Shown here one piece after another: positions 21,799-35,269 of a stretch of 64,000 bases of DNA. Each line of letters begins with the position of its first letter. The first letter of the stretch is position 1. The translations under genes and the position numbers were made by a program. Source of the DNA: Phocoena phocoena (Eukaryota; Chordata; Mammalia; Artiodactyla; Phocoenidae). The DNA lies in the NCBI RefSeq assembly GCF_963924675.1, contig NC_089219.1, forward strand, positions 147,766,288 to 147,830,287, given 5' to 3'. A model generated the notes under the pieces. The model saw only the letters and a list, made by a program, of their open reading frames with translations. It was not told the DNA's origin and did not search any database.

Positions 21799-24388
21799 GG
21801 TAGCAATACTTAGACAAATACCGTCTTTAAAACAAAAACTGTAACGAAAAAAAAACAAGAAAGGCCTTACATAATGATAATGGGATCAATCCAACAAAAT
21901 ATAACGCTTGTAAATATATATGCTCCCAACATAAGAGTATTTAAATAGAGGAAATATTAACAAATATAAAGGGAGAAAATGACAGTAACACAATAATAGT
22001 AGGGGACTTTAACATCCCAGTTAAATCAATGGACAGATCATCTGAACAGAAAATCAATAAAAATCCACTGGCCTTAAATGACACCTTAAACCAGATAGAT
22101 ATATAGAACATTCCATCCAAAAGCAATAGGATACATATTCTTTTCAATGTGTGAATATGGAACACACTCCAAGATAGATCACATGTTAGGCCACAAAACA
22201 GGTCTCAATAAATCTAAGATGATTGATATAATATCAACTATCTTTTCTGACTTCAACACTATGAAACTAGAAATCAACTACAAGGAGAACATTGGGAAAA
22301 AAAACTCACACCAGGAATATAAACAATATGCTACTAAACAACCAGTGTGTCACTGAATAAATCAAAGAAGAAATTTAAAAACACCTGGAAACAAAGGAAA
22401 ATGGAAACACAACATTCCAAAATCTATGGGACACAGCAAAAGCAGTTCTACAAGGGAAATTTATAGTGAAACAGGCCTACCTCAGGAACCAAGAAAAATC
22501 TCAAATAACTTAAACTTATACCTAAAGGAACTAGAAAAAGAACAAATAAACCTGAAGTTAATCTAAGGAAGGAAATATTAAAGATCAAAGCATAAATAAA
22601 TGAAACTGAGACTAAAAAAAAAATAGAAAAGATCAATGAAACTAAGAGCTGGTTTTTTGAAAGATAAATGAAATTGAAAAACCTTTAACCAGACTCATCA
22701 AAAAAAAAAAAGAGAGAGGTCCCAAATCAGTAAAATCAGAAACAAAAGAAGTTACAACCGACAGCAAAGAAATACGAAGAATCATAAGAGATTACTAAAA
22801 ACAATTATACATCAACCAATCGGACAACCTAAAAGAAATGAATTCCTAGAAATGTATAACCTTACAAGACTGAATCAGGAAGAAATAGATAATATGAACA
22901 GGCCAATTACCAGTAATGAAATTGGATCGGTAATCAAAACTTACCCAAGAAACGAAAGTCCAGGAGCAGAAAAATTCACAGGTGACTTTTACCAAACATT
23001 TAAAGAAGTGTTAACACCTATTCTTCTGAAACTACTACAAAAAATGCAGAGAAAGAAATGCTTCCAAACTCATTCTACAAGGCCAGCATCACTGTGATAC
23101 CAAAATGAAACAAAGACACAACAAAAAAGAAAATTATAGGCCAGTATCACTGATGAACACAGATGCAACAACCCTCAACAAATATTAGCAAACCAACACT
23201 CAACGATAAGTTTAAAGGATCACACACCATGATCAAGTAGCATTTATCCCAGGGATGCAAGAATGATTCATTTTCTGTAAATCAATCAGTGTGATACACA
23301 CACTGACAAAATGAAGAATAAAAACCACATGATCATCTCAACAGATGCGGAAAAAGGCTGCGACAAAATTAAACATCCATTCATGATAAAAACTCAATAA
23401 AGTGGGTATAGAGGCCATATATGACAAACCTACAGCCAACATCATATGCAACAGTGGAAAACTGAAAGCATTTCTTCTAAGATCAGGAATAAGATAAGGA
23501 TGCCCACTCTCACCACTTTTATTCAACATAGTAGTAGAAGTCCTCGCCACAGCAATCAGACAAAAAGAAATAAAAGGAATCCAAAGTGGAAAAAAAGAAG
23601 TAAAACTGTCACTGTTTGCAGACGGCATGATACTACATGTAGAAAATCCTAAAGATGCCACCAAAAAACTATTAGAACTAATAAATGAATTCAGTAAAAT
23701 TGCAGGATACAAAATTAATATGCAGAAATCTGTTGCATTTCTATACACTAACAAGTATCAGAAAGAGGAATTAAGAATACAATCTCATTTACAATTGCAT
23801 CAAAAAGAATAAAATACCTAGGAATAAATCAAACCAAGAAGGTAAAAACATCTACTCAGAAAACTATACGACACTGACAAATGAAACCGAAGATGACACA
23901 AACAAATGGAAAGATATACCATGCTTAGGGATCAGAAGAATATTGTTAAAACATCCATACTACACAAGGCAATCTACTGTGGTTCCAGAAAAGACAAATC
24001 AATAAAAGAAAATTTAAAAATCTAACTACAGAAACTGACCCATGTATATACAATTTAGTTTATAATAACAGAGGTATATCGCATTAGCAAGGAAGAATTA
24101 TTCAACAACTGGTATTTTTATAACTGGTTAGTTAATCAGAGATAAATGTTAAGCTGGATCCTTCCTTCACACTAAAATAACTTGCAAGTTAATTAAAGAC
24201 TTAAATGTTTAAAGATGCCCACATTTTACAGTACTTAGAGATTCACTGAGTTGAAAACTGAATTCTCTAGGGAAATCATCTCCAAGCATAAGCCATATTC
24301 ACCACCTGTAACACTCTCACTCTGTGGACATATTTCTTAAAAGTCTGTTTGTGGTAATCTAACTTTGGGGGTTGAAAGGTGGAAAAGA

Positions 24389-24734
24389 GGGACTTCCCTG
24401 GTGGCACAGTGGTTAAGAATCCGTAAATGCAGGGGACACGGGTTCGAGCCCTGGTCCAAGAAGATCCCACATGCCGCAGAGCAACTAAGCCCGTGCACCA
24501 CAACAACTGAGCCTGCACTCTGGAGCCCACAAGCCACAACTACTGAGCCAGCGTGCCACAACTACTGAAGCCCAAGCACCTAGAACCCGTCCTCTGCAAC
24601 AAGAGAAGCCACCGCAATGAGAAGCCCATGCACCGCAACGAAGGGTAGCTCCCGCTCGCCACAACTAGAGAAAGCCTGAGGGCAGCAACAAAGACCCAAC
24701 GCAGCCAAAAATAAATAAATTAAAAAAAAAAAAA
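24389..24734 (+). mobile_element. CHR-type SINE (long form)
   Basis: It starts GGGACTTCCCTGGTGGCACA. About 13 bp between the A-box and the B-box regions are missing ('aatccgtaaatgcagggg'). The target duplication AAAGGTGGAAAAGA flanks it on both sides. Confidence 0.92.
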
Positions 24735-24749
24735 GGTGGAAAAGATGAA

Positions 24750-26100
24750 GCATATTTCAGCTGATGTATGGAAACTTTCCTCTGTAGATATTTTCCCTCC
24801 TCTTGAAAATGGTCATAAGGCAGCATAAATAACCAGAAAATTAAATTTATTGCTCAAAGAACCCAGCCATATATATCTCTTTGTATATGAAGTTCATATA
24901 AATAAAAATGTACTTAAGCCAATGTTAATCCCACTCTTTTGTCTGGGTCTTAGGATGAAATAGATCCATAAGAACAACAACAAAAATCTCCCTTCTCCCC
25001 TACCCTGCTTCTAATGGGAAAAAAACCTTAGGAGAGAGAAATCAAAACTAAATTGATAATGGGGGCACTATTATTATTGATAATGGCAGTAGTGGTTGGT
25101 ATGTATGACATCAATTGTCAGGGTGACATTGAGAATCCATCCCTAATCCTCTTCTCTGAAGGGTTAAAAAAAAAAAAAGGATGGGTAGTATACCCTGGAC
25201 ATCTCCACTTCAAATCAGTGAGACATCTATCCTGAGCCAAAGTGTGCCTAGAACTCTTCCCTTGGACTAAGGGCTGGGCAGTTAAAAACATTCTGGTTCT
25301 TCTGCCCTACTGCCTATACATAACTTCCTTTCCTTTTTCAGGGTCAGTTATCAAAGAGTGTATATAACATAGCTGAATAATGCATATTGGCTTAGGAAAA
25401 CTGGAAAGAGCCTTTAACTTTATGAAGTTGGTCCACAGATGTCATTCTGCAAAACACCTTAGTTTTACACTCACAAAACTCCAACTAACACAGGCTTTAG
25501 AAAAAGAAATAAGAGGATAAGACAGTAAGTGGTACTTTCAGACACAAGTATTTCAGAGAAAGAAAGGACCTGGTGAGGTACAGGACTGGCTCTCACACAG
25601 TGCTCATCATGAGTGTGCTCTCCGTTTTTATGACAATGACTCCAGATTCTTGTACTCCTGTGACCTTCACAATACATTCTTTCCCCTTAAGTCCTGAACT
25701 TCAACCTCCCCCTTCAACTACTGAGGGGCTGCTTTACTCACTTAATGCTGATATTAACTTAAAGCAGCCTCAATTTGGAATATAAAACTAAAAATAGCAA
25801 GCATGTGTCAATGCAGTAGGCTCTCTTCCCTCTGGGTGCACATAAACCTCTCATTAAGAAGTTCAAGGAAGCTGAGAATGAATCAAAGAAAATACAGCTC
25901 CATGATTTCCACCTTCTATTAAATTGTAAGTGAAAGTGTCATTTTAATTATAGTAGCAAAAGCCCTATTCTTCGTTACCATCAAGGCTGTATAAATTCAC
26001 AACCTAATTGAAAATTCTTGAGCCAGGGAAAAAAAAAAAACCTTAAAACTTAAAATGTACTCCAACACAATAACTACAAAAATCTATTCGTCCCTTCAAC
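24750..26100. other. Intronic single-copy sequence, nothing identified
   Basis: No recognised repeat, exon or RNA gene. Short frames at 25053-25235, 25471-25677 and 25573-25785 have no family resemblance and overlap on opposite strands. Confidence 0.6.
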
Positions 26101-26116
26101 TCAAGAATATCTCTTG

Positions 26117-26318
26117 GGCTTCCCTGGTGGCGCAGTGGTTGAGAGTCCGCCTGTCGATGCAGGGGACATGGGTTCGTGCCCCGGTCCGGGAGGATTCCAC
26201 GTGCCGCGGAGCGGCTGGGCCTGTGAGCCATGGCCACTGAGCCTGCGCGTCCGGAGCCTGTGCTCCGTAACAGGAGAGGCCACAACGGTGAGAGGCCCGC
26301 GTACCGCAAAAAAAAAAA
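26117..26318 (+). mobile_element. CHR-type SINE (200-bp form)
   Basis: It starts GGCTTCCCTGGTGGCGCAGT, with A tail at 26308-26318. The target duplication AAGAATATCTCT lies on both sides. It is close to the family consensus, so probably young. Confidence 0.94.
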
Positions 26319-26329
26319 GAATATCTCTC

Positions 26330-26985
26330 ATTAGCACTACCTAGAAGTCACTGAGCTGTACTGAAAGGGAAAGAAAGCTATCCTAAGTGCCAGAAAAAAT
26401 GAAAATAGTATAAATAGGGAGAACTATATTATGACTCTAGATATTTTTAAAAGATAAATTCAAACTAAATTACATGCTGGGAAAAGGAGTACATTATTTA
26501 TAACATACTGTTTAGTCACAATAAAGAAACAGGAATAAAACATAATTAGGATTTTTACGTAACTTTTAGTATTTCACTTTTGAGTGTTGATTTAACAATA
26601 TATGAAGGATGATTTTACTGGATTTGCACAGAAATTGAACATAGAGATCTGCTTATATGCCAACATCCAAGATTAGTGGTCAGAATTTTCCATACTACAA
26701 GCCACTTCCTCATTCAGAGATCAGCAAAGTGTTTCCTATATACATATTCCATCATTTAAATGAATTCCTGAAACATTTTGGAAGACTCATGTTAGTGAAC
26801 TCACTAGTAGCTCTCATACACTCAAAATGCTGAATGTCAAACCACTAAAAGAATGAGCAGTAGAAACTATGAGAACATACCTTCCAGATTCATACACACA
26901 GAATACATCTGGCCCATTGCTAAGAGTCTGCAAGTTCCAAGAGCTGTCACTACCCCCTTAAGTAAGGTAATAATATGCATATGCC
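26330..26985. other. Intronic single-copy sequence, nothing identified
   Basis: AT-rich. No recognised repeat, exon or coding potential. Confidence 0.55.
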
Positions 26986-26989
26986 AACT

Positions 26990-27225
26990 CACTGGCTACA
27001 AATGCTTTCATGTGCTTTGTTTTATTCAGTCCTCATAAAAGTCTTGTGAGTTATGTTCAGAAAACATTAATTGTATCACCATTTAATATATAAGGAAATT
27101 GAGACTCAAAAAAATTAGTGACTTATTCAATTGTCCAGCCTGGATAAAGCAAATTGGGAAATTTAAGCCATGTCTCCTGAATCCAAAATGTGGATTCTTT
27201 CTACTAAACACTAGCTCTTCTAAAT
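26990..27225 (+). mobile_element. MIR SINE
   Basis: The sequence follows the MIR core: 'ttattcagtcctcataaaag', 'accatttaatatataaggaa', 'attgagactc', then 'attgggaaatttaagcc' and the closing part. It is old and diverged. Confidence 0.75.
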
Positions 27226-27229
27226 ACTA

Positions 27230-28680
27230 GAAAGAAGAAAAAGTACTTTTTATTGTTCTTTTACTCTGGATCGTTAGAACTACAAAAGGTTTGAAGTGTG
27301 GTCACTAACCAAAAAATTCCTACCCTACTCCAGCCCCCCAAAAGTCACAATACAGTTCTATAACTTTGCAAATTCTATATTCAAAATTATTATCTACATT
27401 TTCAGATACTTATCCAATGTTTCCCCAAAAAGGGATAGCTAAAAACACCAGTAAAAGACGGAAATGGAAATGCTCAGACTGCACTGAAGGGGAAAGGGGA
27501 GGAAAGAGAACAAATCTGTCTACCAGCTGAAAAGGAGGATCTCAGGGCACAGGCAGGAAAGGATGTTAACCTAATTGGATTACCATTTATCCACAAAGCA
27601 GTGGCATCCAACTCAAAGGAAAAAGCACAGAACATACAGAAACGCTCCATTAATTGTCAAAAAGCTGGGGAAGGCAGCACCACGCCCAGCTTCCCCTCCT
27701 AGCTCTATTTACTAGAATCACTCTAGCTATTGTCTACAAATTCTCTTTCTCTCTTATACCTTGTACTCTCTCCACAACTGTATCAGGAGAAGAAACTATC
27801 AGAATTGAATGGATAGAAGATATCCTCTAATCCAGCCCCATAACTTGTAACCCTACTGCTACCAAACACAACCTTGTCAACACTCATATAAGGCTCTTCT
27901 GTCAGGTGGGTGATAACTACTCCCCCTAAGATGTTAACTGATGAGGTTTACTTTATTATTCAGGATCATATTTGGAAGAAACCAAAAAGGTCGGGGTCAT
28001 CTAGACTAGTGATGAGCAGCACACAAAGAACCACACAGGTGACCACTTAGCTTCAAGACAGTCTTTGATTCAAACGGGTTGAAAGATTAGAAAGCTGATC
28101 TCTGTTACTATTTCTCAACTGTGACCAGTCATTTACATTTTACTGGCTTACCTAAGTGATCTTCTTCTAGTTAAGGAAAAATATAGCAGATAATAAATCT
28201 GAACATCTATACATTTTCCCCATGGAAAATAAAGCCATTTTCATTTTTAAAGAGAAAAATTCACCACTGATACCTCCTATTCTGTAGCCACTAATACAAG
28301 AATTATTTTCTACAATTTCCTAAACAGGTTGTCATTTGCGTTAGGATATTATATGTTGATTTGTGAATACTAATTAAACTCAACTCAGTAATGCTATAAA
28401 GACAGACTTAATATATAGAAAATACTATATTCAAGACCATAGAGAGTCCTTTAACATAAAACTAAATATCACTTTCCAGGCTAAAATGACTTGGACATAT
28501 TAACACACACATTCACCTGTGTAAGGCATAGCATTCTTAATTGTGAGTTCATGAAAGACATAAACGATCTAAAGTAATAAACATCAAAGGAACGTAATTT
28601 CAGGTGATGCAAACTTTTGCACAGAAAGAGTGGCCAATAAGACTAAAATTAGCTTAAAAAAAAGACTAAAATTACACTAT
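27230..28680. other. Intronic single-copy sequence, nothing identified
   Basis: About 1.4 kb without recognisable repeats or coding potential. A mildly GC-richer patch at 27470-27720 shows no motif I can name. Confidence 0.55.
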
Positions 28681-28684
28681 GTAA

Positions 28685-29740
28685 GCAGTTTATTTTTTTG
28701 AGATAAAATACAAATATCACAAAAGCAACCATTTTAAAGTGTATAAATTCATTGGTTTCTAGTATATTCAGAGTTGTGTAATCATCACCACTATCTAATT
28801 CCAGAACATTTTCATCACTCCTCAAGGAAACCCCACACCCATTAGCAATATCTCCCCATTCCTCCTTCCTCCCAGCCCTGGCAAGCACTGATCTACTTTC
28901 TGTATATTTTTCTATGTATTTATCTATTCTGGACATTTTATATGAATGGAATCATACGTGGCTTTTTGTGTCTGGCTTCTTTTCACTTAGCATAATGTTT
29001 TCAAGATGTGTCCATGTTGTGGCTTGCATCAATATTTTATTCCTTTTTATGTGTGAATAATATTCCACTGTATGGATATACCAATTGTGTTTAATCCATT
29101 CATCAGTTGATGCATATTTGGGTTGTTTCTACTGTTTTGGCTATTATGAAAAATGCTGCTATGAACATTCATGTATAAGCTTTATATGAACATATATTTT
29201 CAATTCCCTTGAATATACACCTAGGAGTGGAATTGCCAGGTCATCTAATAACTACAGTTGTCCCTCAGTGTCCATGGGGGATTGGTTTCAGGACCTGCTG
29301 TGAATGCCAAAATCCAATGATGCTGAAGTCCACAGTGAGCCCACTGTAACCACGATTCTGCATCTATGGATTCGGAAAACCATCAATCATGTATTAAGTT
29401 CACCATCTGAAGTTGGCTGAATCCACAGATGCAGAACGCACAGATGTGGGGTGTCGACTGTACATTTATTGAAAAAATCTGCATATAAGTGAACCTGTGC
29501 AGTTCAAACCCATGTTGTTCAAAAATCAACCGTATATGTTTAACTTTTTGAAGAATTTCAAACTGTTTTCTAAAGTGGTTGCACCATTTGACATTCTCAC
29601 CAGCAATACATGAAGATTCCAATTTCTCCACATCTGACCAACGCTTGCTACTGTCCATTTTTAAGATCATCCTTAGTCAAGCATTTGGAAGTGGACAACA
29701 GAGAATCCTTATAGAATTCTATTTTGTTTATTTTTCCCTA
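28685..29740 (-). mobile_element. L1 3' end, minus strand
   Basis: The sequence is the reverse complement of an L1 ORF2 C-terminus and 3' UTR ('agtatattcagagttgtgta', 'cattttcatcactcctcaag', 'gtatggatataccaattgtg', 'aactgttttctaaagtggtt'). It is interrupted at 29255-29534 by a Tigger-type insert, and resumes with 'tatgtttaactttttgaaga'. Confidence 0.82.
29255..29534. mobile_element. Tigger/MER2-type pogo element in L1, TA target
   Basis: The left end CAGTTGTCCCTCAGTG and the reverse complement of the right end CGGTTGATTTTTGAACA are TIR-like. The host L1 reads continuously across the insertion with a TA on each side (29253-29254 and about 29535-29536). The internal sequence ('ttggctgaatccacagatg', 'gtgcagttcaaacccatgtt') matches the MER2/Tigger group. 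Confidence 0.72.
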
Positions 29741-29744
29741 GAAG

Positions 29745-30470
29745 CTGCCAAAGAAATAAAAAGTATAACTGAAAAGGAGTAAATAAAACTGTCATTATTT
29801 GCAGGTGATATAACTGTCTACATAGAAAACTCAAATTATCTATAGAAATATTAAAACAGTTTAGCAATAAGACTGGATATAAAATCAATATACAAAAACT
29901 TATTGCATTTCTATTATCAGATTTCTTTTACCACAGCAACAAAAAAATATGAGATTTCTAAACATAAATCTAACAAAAATTATGCAAGATCTTTATAGAG
30001 AAATTTTTAAAACTTTATTGAAAGGCATTAAACAAATGCAAAGATACACCATGTTCAAGACAAGAAGTTAAACTCCATATTTATGTAAAAATTCAATGTA
30101 ATTCTCATTAAAATTTCAAAAGGGCTTTTTGAGAAACTGGACAAACTGATTCTGAAATTTATACAAAAAAATCAAAGGCCCAGCAATAATCATGACACCA
30201 CTGAAAAAGAAAAAGAATCTGCCCTAATAGATAAGAATCACAAAGCTCTAATAATTAGTGAAGTAAAGGAATAGGTAAGTGTTTATTAATGGAACAGTGG
30301 AAAATATTTGGAACACTTAGCAAATTGTGCTAGAACTCTATAAAGAAAAAATGAAATTAGGTTCCTACCTCAACCATGTAAAAAAATTAATTTCATCTGT
30401 TTCAATGACTTAAATATGACTTTAAGGTTTAAAAGGTAAGACTTTAAACTTTTAAAAGTAATATATTATT
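29745..30470 (+). mobile_element. Old L1 ORF2 fragment, plus strand
   Basis: It resembles the L1 RT region onward ('actgtcattatttgcaggtg', 'ttagcaataagactggatat', 'aaaggcattaaacaaatgca', 'agcaataatcatgacacca'). It is opposite in orientation to the neighbouring L1, so a separate insertion. No open frame is left. Confidence 0.72.
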
Positions 30471-30474
30471 TCCC

Positions 30475-31480
30475 CCCCCAAAGTCTCAAAGAGTGCTAAA
30501 GAGAGAAAAGGAGAAAGAAAGAATGAAAAAAATATTTAGAAGTCAGACTAAATTAATATTAAAATTTTTGCTCAAAGACCATAGACATTTCTGAGTATCT
30601 GCAAAAAATGGAAACTGCCTAGCTCCATGCCTCCCAATTTTTCCTCCCCAAACTATACAAAACCGGAAGTAAAAAGTAAATCTATATAAAAGCCATGTCC
30701 TCAGAATAACTTGAATACAGAGAATACTGAAACCTCAAAATAACTGTTAGTAAAAAGACAAAACTTAACAAATCATAGGGCACAATCTCTCACATCCCTA
30801 CCCCAGCTCGAACCCCACTGAAAGGCTTTGTCATGAGCAAAGAAAAAGAAAAACTGCTGAGAAGACAGAAGGGAGAAGACGACAAGGGGGCCAAAGGCTG
30901 ACCTAAAACTACAGTCAGAGAAATAAGCCCACCCTAAATCTGAAAATATAAAAAATAAATAATTGAGTAGATTAGAGCACAGGGAAGGAACCTCAAAGTA
31001 TCAATACATGGGAGCTGACAAGGCAAGCATGATTTAAACTGGTGGTCTGGTGGTCTTTGTAACTCAATTTCTGGAGCAGAAAAAGGCAAGAAGGGAGAAG
31101 GCCCTTTGGCAACTGGGTGAAGATGAGGAAAAGCAGCAAAATGGGATAGAGTCCAGCAAAGACCAAAGAATCACAAAATCAGAGGATTCAGAACCCCTTC
31201 TCTGCCAAAACAAAATACAACAAAAGACCCTTATTCTATCTGTCCATTTCAATCTCCTCTTCTACTTAGCCTGAAATTCTCTCACTGAAGCCACACCTTT
31301 AAAGTACACAGCTACATCTAGAAGGAATTTATCCAGATGATTACCCTTAACATAAACAGAACATGTAAGACTGGGGAAAAGTGGGCCTATTAGAGTGGAT
31401 TCATTGATAAGTGGGAGAATGTAGCTCACTGTACTTCTTGGGCTCACTGGTTCATTAACATTTCCCAGTCTGTTTTGAGG
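30475..31480. other. Intronic single-copy sequence, nothing identified
   Basis: A short C run lies near 30472. The open frame at 31050-31274 (plus) is overlapped by one on the other strand, and neither has recognisable features. Confidence 0.5.
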
Positions 31481-31850
31481 TTAGATGTAGCCATGACTGA
31501 ATTACTGACAAGGGATATGAATCTGAGGGAATGTGCACTGCTTCCAGGCCTAGTCCATAATCATCTCCTAGGCATAATCCTTCCCTTCCTTCCCTCTCCC
31601 ACAGCCCCTGCTTGATGCAGATGAATGCAGCAACCTCCAAAACTACACAGTGAAGGTGCCCGAGCCGCAAGACAGAAGACTGGATCCCTGAATCACTGCT
31701 CAGGAGTGTGGTGTAGCAATCTGGTACACCTGATTTAGATAAGCGAGAAATAAACCTTTATCGTATTCAAGTCATTATTTGTTCAGGTTTGCTTCACATA
31801 GCAGCTAACAATACCTTAAATAATACAATATGCTGACTAAGTACTTCCTA
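31480..31850 (+). mobile_element. Degenerate LTR-like or non-autonomous retroelement
   Basis: The order 'gcactgcttccaggcctagt', 'ggatccctgaatcactgctc', 'gagaaataaacctttatcgt', 'agcagctaacaatacctt' matches a mammalian repeat whose 3' end carries an AATAAA and a conserved '...agccactgagatttggggg...' block. I cannot give its family name with certainty. Confidence 0.5.
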
Positions 31851-32249
31851 AGGAAGCAGAAAAACATTAACTAATGACATAAGATACAGAAGAGATATAT
31901 GTCAACATGGAGGGAAGAGTAGTGGCAGAAGTAAAATGTTAATGACAGAGAAATCAGCAAGGATTCTGAGCTCTGGTTAATGAGGAGTTGAGGCGGGTAC
32001 CTGAAAAGTGTACAATAAAAAGAGAGGGGTATTTTAAGTGGAGAGGTGAAGCTGTACAGAAAAGGAAATATAATTTTATTGTGTAATAAGCCTTTACTGC
32101 AAACATTATTGATCATAAAAATGTAAATTCTGAAAACTAAAACTGAAATACAACTATACAGAGGAAATGGGATGTGGACAACTGCATGAAGATGATGAAA
32201 TAATATTATTTTCATAGTGATTAAAATTACTGAATTTATTATTATTTAC

Positions 32250-32480
32250 TTTTACTGATTGGTTTTACTCAATAAATGTCCTCACATTCACTTAACGTGT
32301 ATTAACTAGTTTAATCCTCACAACAACACACAAGGAAGACAATACTGTTATCCCATTTCATAGATGAGGACAGTGAGATACATAAGGTTACCCACCTAAG
32401 GTCAAACAGTTAATAAGTGGCATTAAAGACAGTATTAGAACCCATGAGTCTTGATTCTAGAACCATATACCTAACCAATA
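32250..32480 (+). mobile_element. MIR SINE
   Basis: A good MIR match in order: 'tttaatcctcacaacaacac', 'tatcccatttcatagatgag', 'cacctaaggtcaaacag', 'ttaataagtggcattaaag', 'agaacccatgagtcttgatt'. Confidence 0.85.
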
Positions 32481-32484
32481 TGCT

Positions 32485-33190
32485 AATCAACCAGAACTAA
32501 CTCCTTACCTACAAGAGCAGGAAAACAACAGATGCCTAAATATTTTCAAAAGCAAGAAACAGAGACACTTTATTCAGAATATGAAGGTAAGCAGGAAAAA
32601 AGACAGCTAAAAGGGTTAAGAGCCTCTGCCTCTGAGAGTAGGTTGGGTGGAAAGGATGGAAGGGCTAAGAGAATGCTCTTATTCACAATGTAAGAAGCAT
32701 TACTTTGATTTATAATCAGAGCTTTAACTTTTAAAGAAAAGAGATAATTAAGACAAATGTTACATACATCATAATTTTGCTTGAATTCAGACTTGCTGCA
32801 GCTTCCCTTTTAAAAGTGGATCTAACACAAACCAACACCACAAGTTCCTTTGTAACAGAACACTTTAAGGTGAAATTCAACTATACCATTTCTATTCGCT
32901 TAGTATACAAACTATGGCTTGTTACCTTGTCGACTCTCTAATTGTCAAAATCCCAACCCCTAGAAGAACCACTAAATTAAAACCGACTGAGAACATTTAT
33001 TCCTGCATGATGCTTTTAGTTGAGAAAATCAAACAATTATCCCTGGCAGAATGCAAGACAACCATTAAGTGTGTGTTTTAAAATTAATTCCAAAGATAAC
33101 AAATTCATTAAGATAATAAACTATTCATGTTCAACAACTACAACATCTTTTTAATGTTTACATGCAAATCTGTATTAACATTAATCCTGT
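32485..33190. other. Intronic single-copy sequence, nothing identified
   Basis: No repeat, exon or coding potential recognised. Confidence 0.5.
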
Positions 33191-33194
33191 ATTT

Positions 33195-34295
33195 GGTCTT
33201 CTCTTCTCTATCTAAACTCACTTCCTGGGTGATCTCAACTAGCCTCACTGCTTTAAATACCACGTACCCCCAAATTTATCTCCTACTCTGACCTTTCTCC
33301 TGATTTCCAGATATCCAACTAACTGCCTTCCTGGTATCTATGATAAATAGGCACCTCAGAGCTAACGTGCCCAAGACAGAGTTCCTGATTTCTGTGCATC
33401 ATCACCCCTGCCCCAGCAGCTCCTCCCTCAGTCTTTCCCATTTCACTTAATAGCACCACCGTTCAGAAGTGATGCCAAAACCTCTTAGTCTTCCTCCCTT
33501 ACCCTTCCGCCCCCTGCTCATATTAATCTTTCAAGTTTTGTCAATTTTACCTGTAAAACACGTCCTAAATCTAAGCATTTCTCAACTTCTCCACAACTAA
33601 CGTCATAACCCAAGCCCCATCATTTCTTACCTAGACTATTTCAATAGCTTCCTATGTGGTCTTCTTACTTCCACGTTTAACCCCCTACAGATCATGTATT
33701 ACCAACAAATCACATCACTCCCCTGCTTAAAACCCTCTTTTAGCACCCTATTGTGTTTCAAACTAAGCACAAACCCCTTACTATGGCCTATAAGTCCATA
33801 CAGGATCTGGATACCATCTATCTCTCCTATCTTATTTTGTGAGACTTTCCACACTCACTTACTCACTCACTACTTTTCCAGCCATACTTCTTTCAACATC
33901 TTGGACATGACAAGCCTTGTTTCCACCTCAGAACACTTGCATTCCCTGTTCTCTAACTATGACCTTCCCTGACCTTCACACTCCAGCTCCTTCTCATCAT
34001 GTAGATATCAGCTTAAATGTTATCTCCTCAAAGAGTCCTGTCCACACACACACACACACAAACACATGCTTTCTCTCTCTCTCTCTCTCTCTCACTCACT
34101 CACCATTGTGTTTGTTCTTTGGTCTTAATAGCATTTATGGCCAGCTAGAATAATCCTATTTGTTTATTGTCTGTTTCCCATCAGCCCCAAGAATATAAGC
34201 TACAGGATAGCGGGTAAGTTGTCTTATTCACCACAATATCTCCAGTACCTAGAACAGGACCTGGCACTTAACCACTTGCTGAACAAATTAAATAT
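33195..34295 (+). mobile_element. L2 LINE, long 3' portion (~1.1 kb)
   Basis: The L2 order is visible over about 1.1 kb: 'cacctcagagctaacgtgcc', 'gactatttcaatagcttcct', 'tcactcccctgcttaaaacc', 'ccttactatggcctataagt', and the terminal 'gtacctagaacaggacctgg'. The open frames at 33694-33972, 33917-34153 and 34219-34623 fall inside or just past it and are not genes. Confidence 0.85.
34042..34093. repeat. (CA)n and (CT)n microsatellites inside L2
   Basis: About 10-12 CA units (34042-34066) are followed after a few bases by about 11 CT units (34071-34093). Length probably varies between individuals. Confidence 0.9.
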
Positions 34296-34299
34296 ACAA

Positions 34300-35255
34300 G
34301 AATACATAGACACACAAGAGGAAGGTAACACAAGAAATTCAATCACCTACCTACATAACCAGCAGGCCTTCTATAGGCTTTTGGTTTCCATCAACTACAC
34401 AAGGAGAAAGCTGACATGTGGACCTCTAAAACTGGATCCCTGCCACTGCTACCTCTTTCATGGCACTGCAACCCATAAACTCACACCATCTCTTCCACCA
34501 AAGAGTAAAATGCTACTGGAGGATAGAAGACATAATAAAATAGCGATAGAAGCCACCTCAAAAAGGAAAAAGAAAAAAGAAAAGAAGAAAAGCCAGCCTT
34601 TGTCTGCAACTCTAGGACCTTAGACTCAGGGGTTGGTGAGACAGAGACGGAGAGGTTACAGTGCCACACAACCGGTAGGACCATATTACTAATATGGCCT
34701 TTCCCTTCAGATTTTAGACTGTTTTATTCACCCTAAGTCAAGAAAGGGATGAGAATACCCAGGGATGCTTGGGTCTCCTCTACACATGGAGAAAAAATAG
34801 GGACAATGCCAAGCAACTTATAGTAAAACTATAGTACAGATGCAGTTTTTCTTTAGTGTCCTCTATTTAGATTGCCCTTGGCATCTATGACCTACCCATC
34901 CTGGACAACGTCCTAGACTGTCCCACTTCTGCTTTTCACCCATCTACCCAACCCCTTCTCCACAAGGTCCTGGGTATGCCTTCAGGTCCATAATTTCCCA
35001 CTTTCCACAATTAAAGTTAAATATCTGACACACTATGGCAATATGTTTAGATCCAAATGCTAGAGGACCAAGGAATAACTCTCCATCTTCTCTACCCACA
35101 TAATACATTTTGAAATGAATTTCTAAAGATCAGATAGACTCTAATTATAGCAAATGTCAGGAGATGAGAGACCATGGGACACTGATAGGAAAAACATTTC
35201 AGATGAAGCAGGTTCTTCCAGTGTCCTTTAAATCATACCATGCAAACATTTATAT
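34300..35255. other. Intronic single-copy sequence, nothing identified
   Basis: A purine-rich stretch at 34555-34600 (AAAGAAAAAG type) is the only notable composition. Confidence 0.5.
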
Positions 35256-35269
35256 ACTTTATAGACAGA

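Larger units (their letters stand above)
18888..24225 (+). mobile_element. Old L1 (L1MA/B-like), 5' UTR to ORF2
   Basis: It starts with the L1 5' UTR signature 'gagatcaagatggtagagta'. ORF1 remnants lie at 19679-20560 and ORF2 remnants from about 21390 to 24215. It is split by SINEs at 21043 and 21588. The RT box near 23610-23632 reads LFADGMI instead of FADD, a missing catalytic aspartate. The 3' UTR is absent: sequence similarity fades near 24225. Confidence 0.8.

Noticed and set aside
33694..34623. Open frames of 78-134 codons around 34 kb
   Set aside because: They fall in L2 sequence, microsatellite and a lysine-rich low-complexity end; no support for coding.
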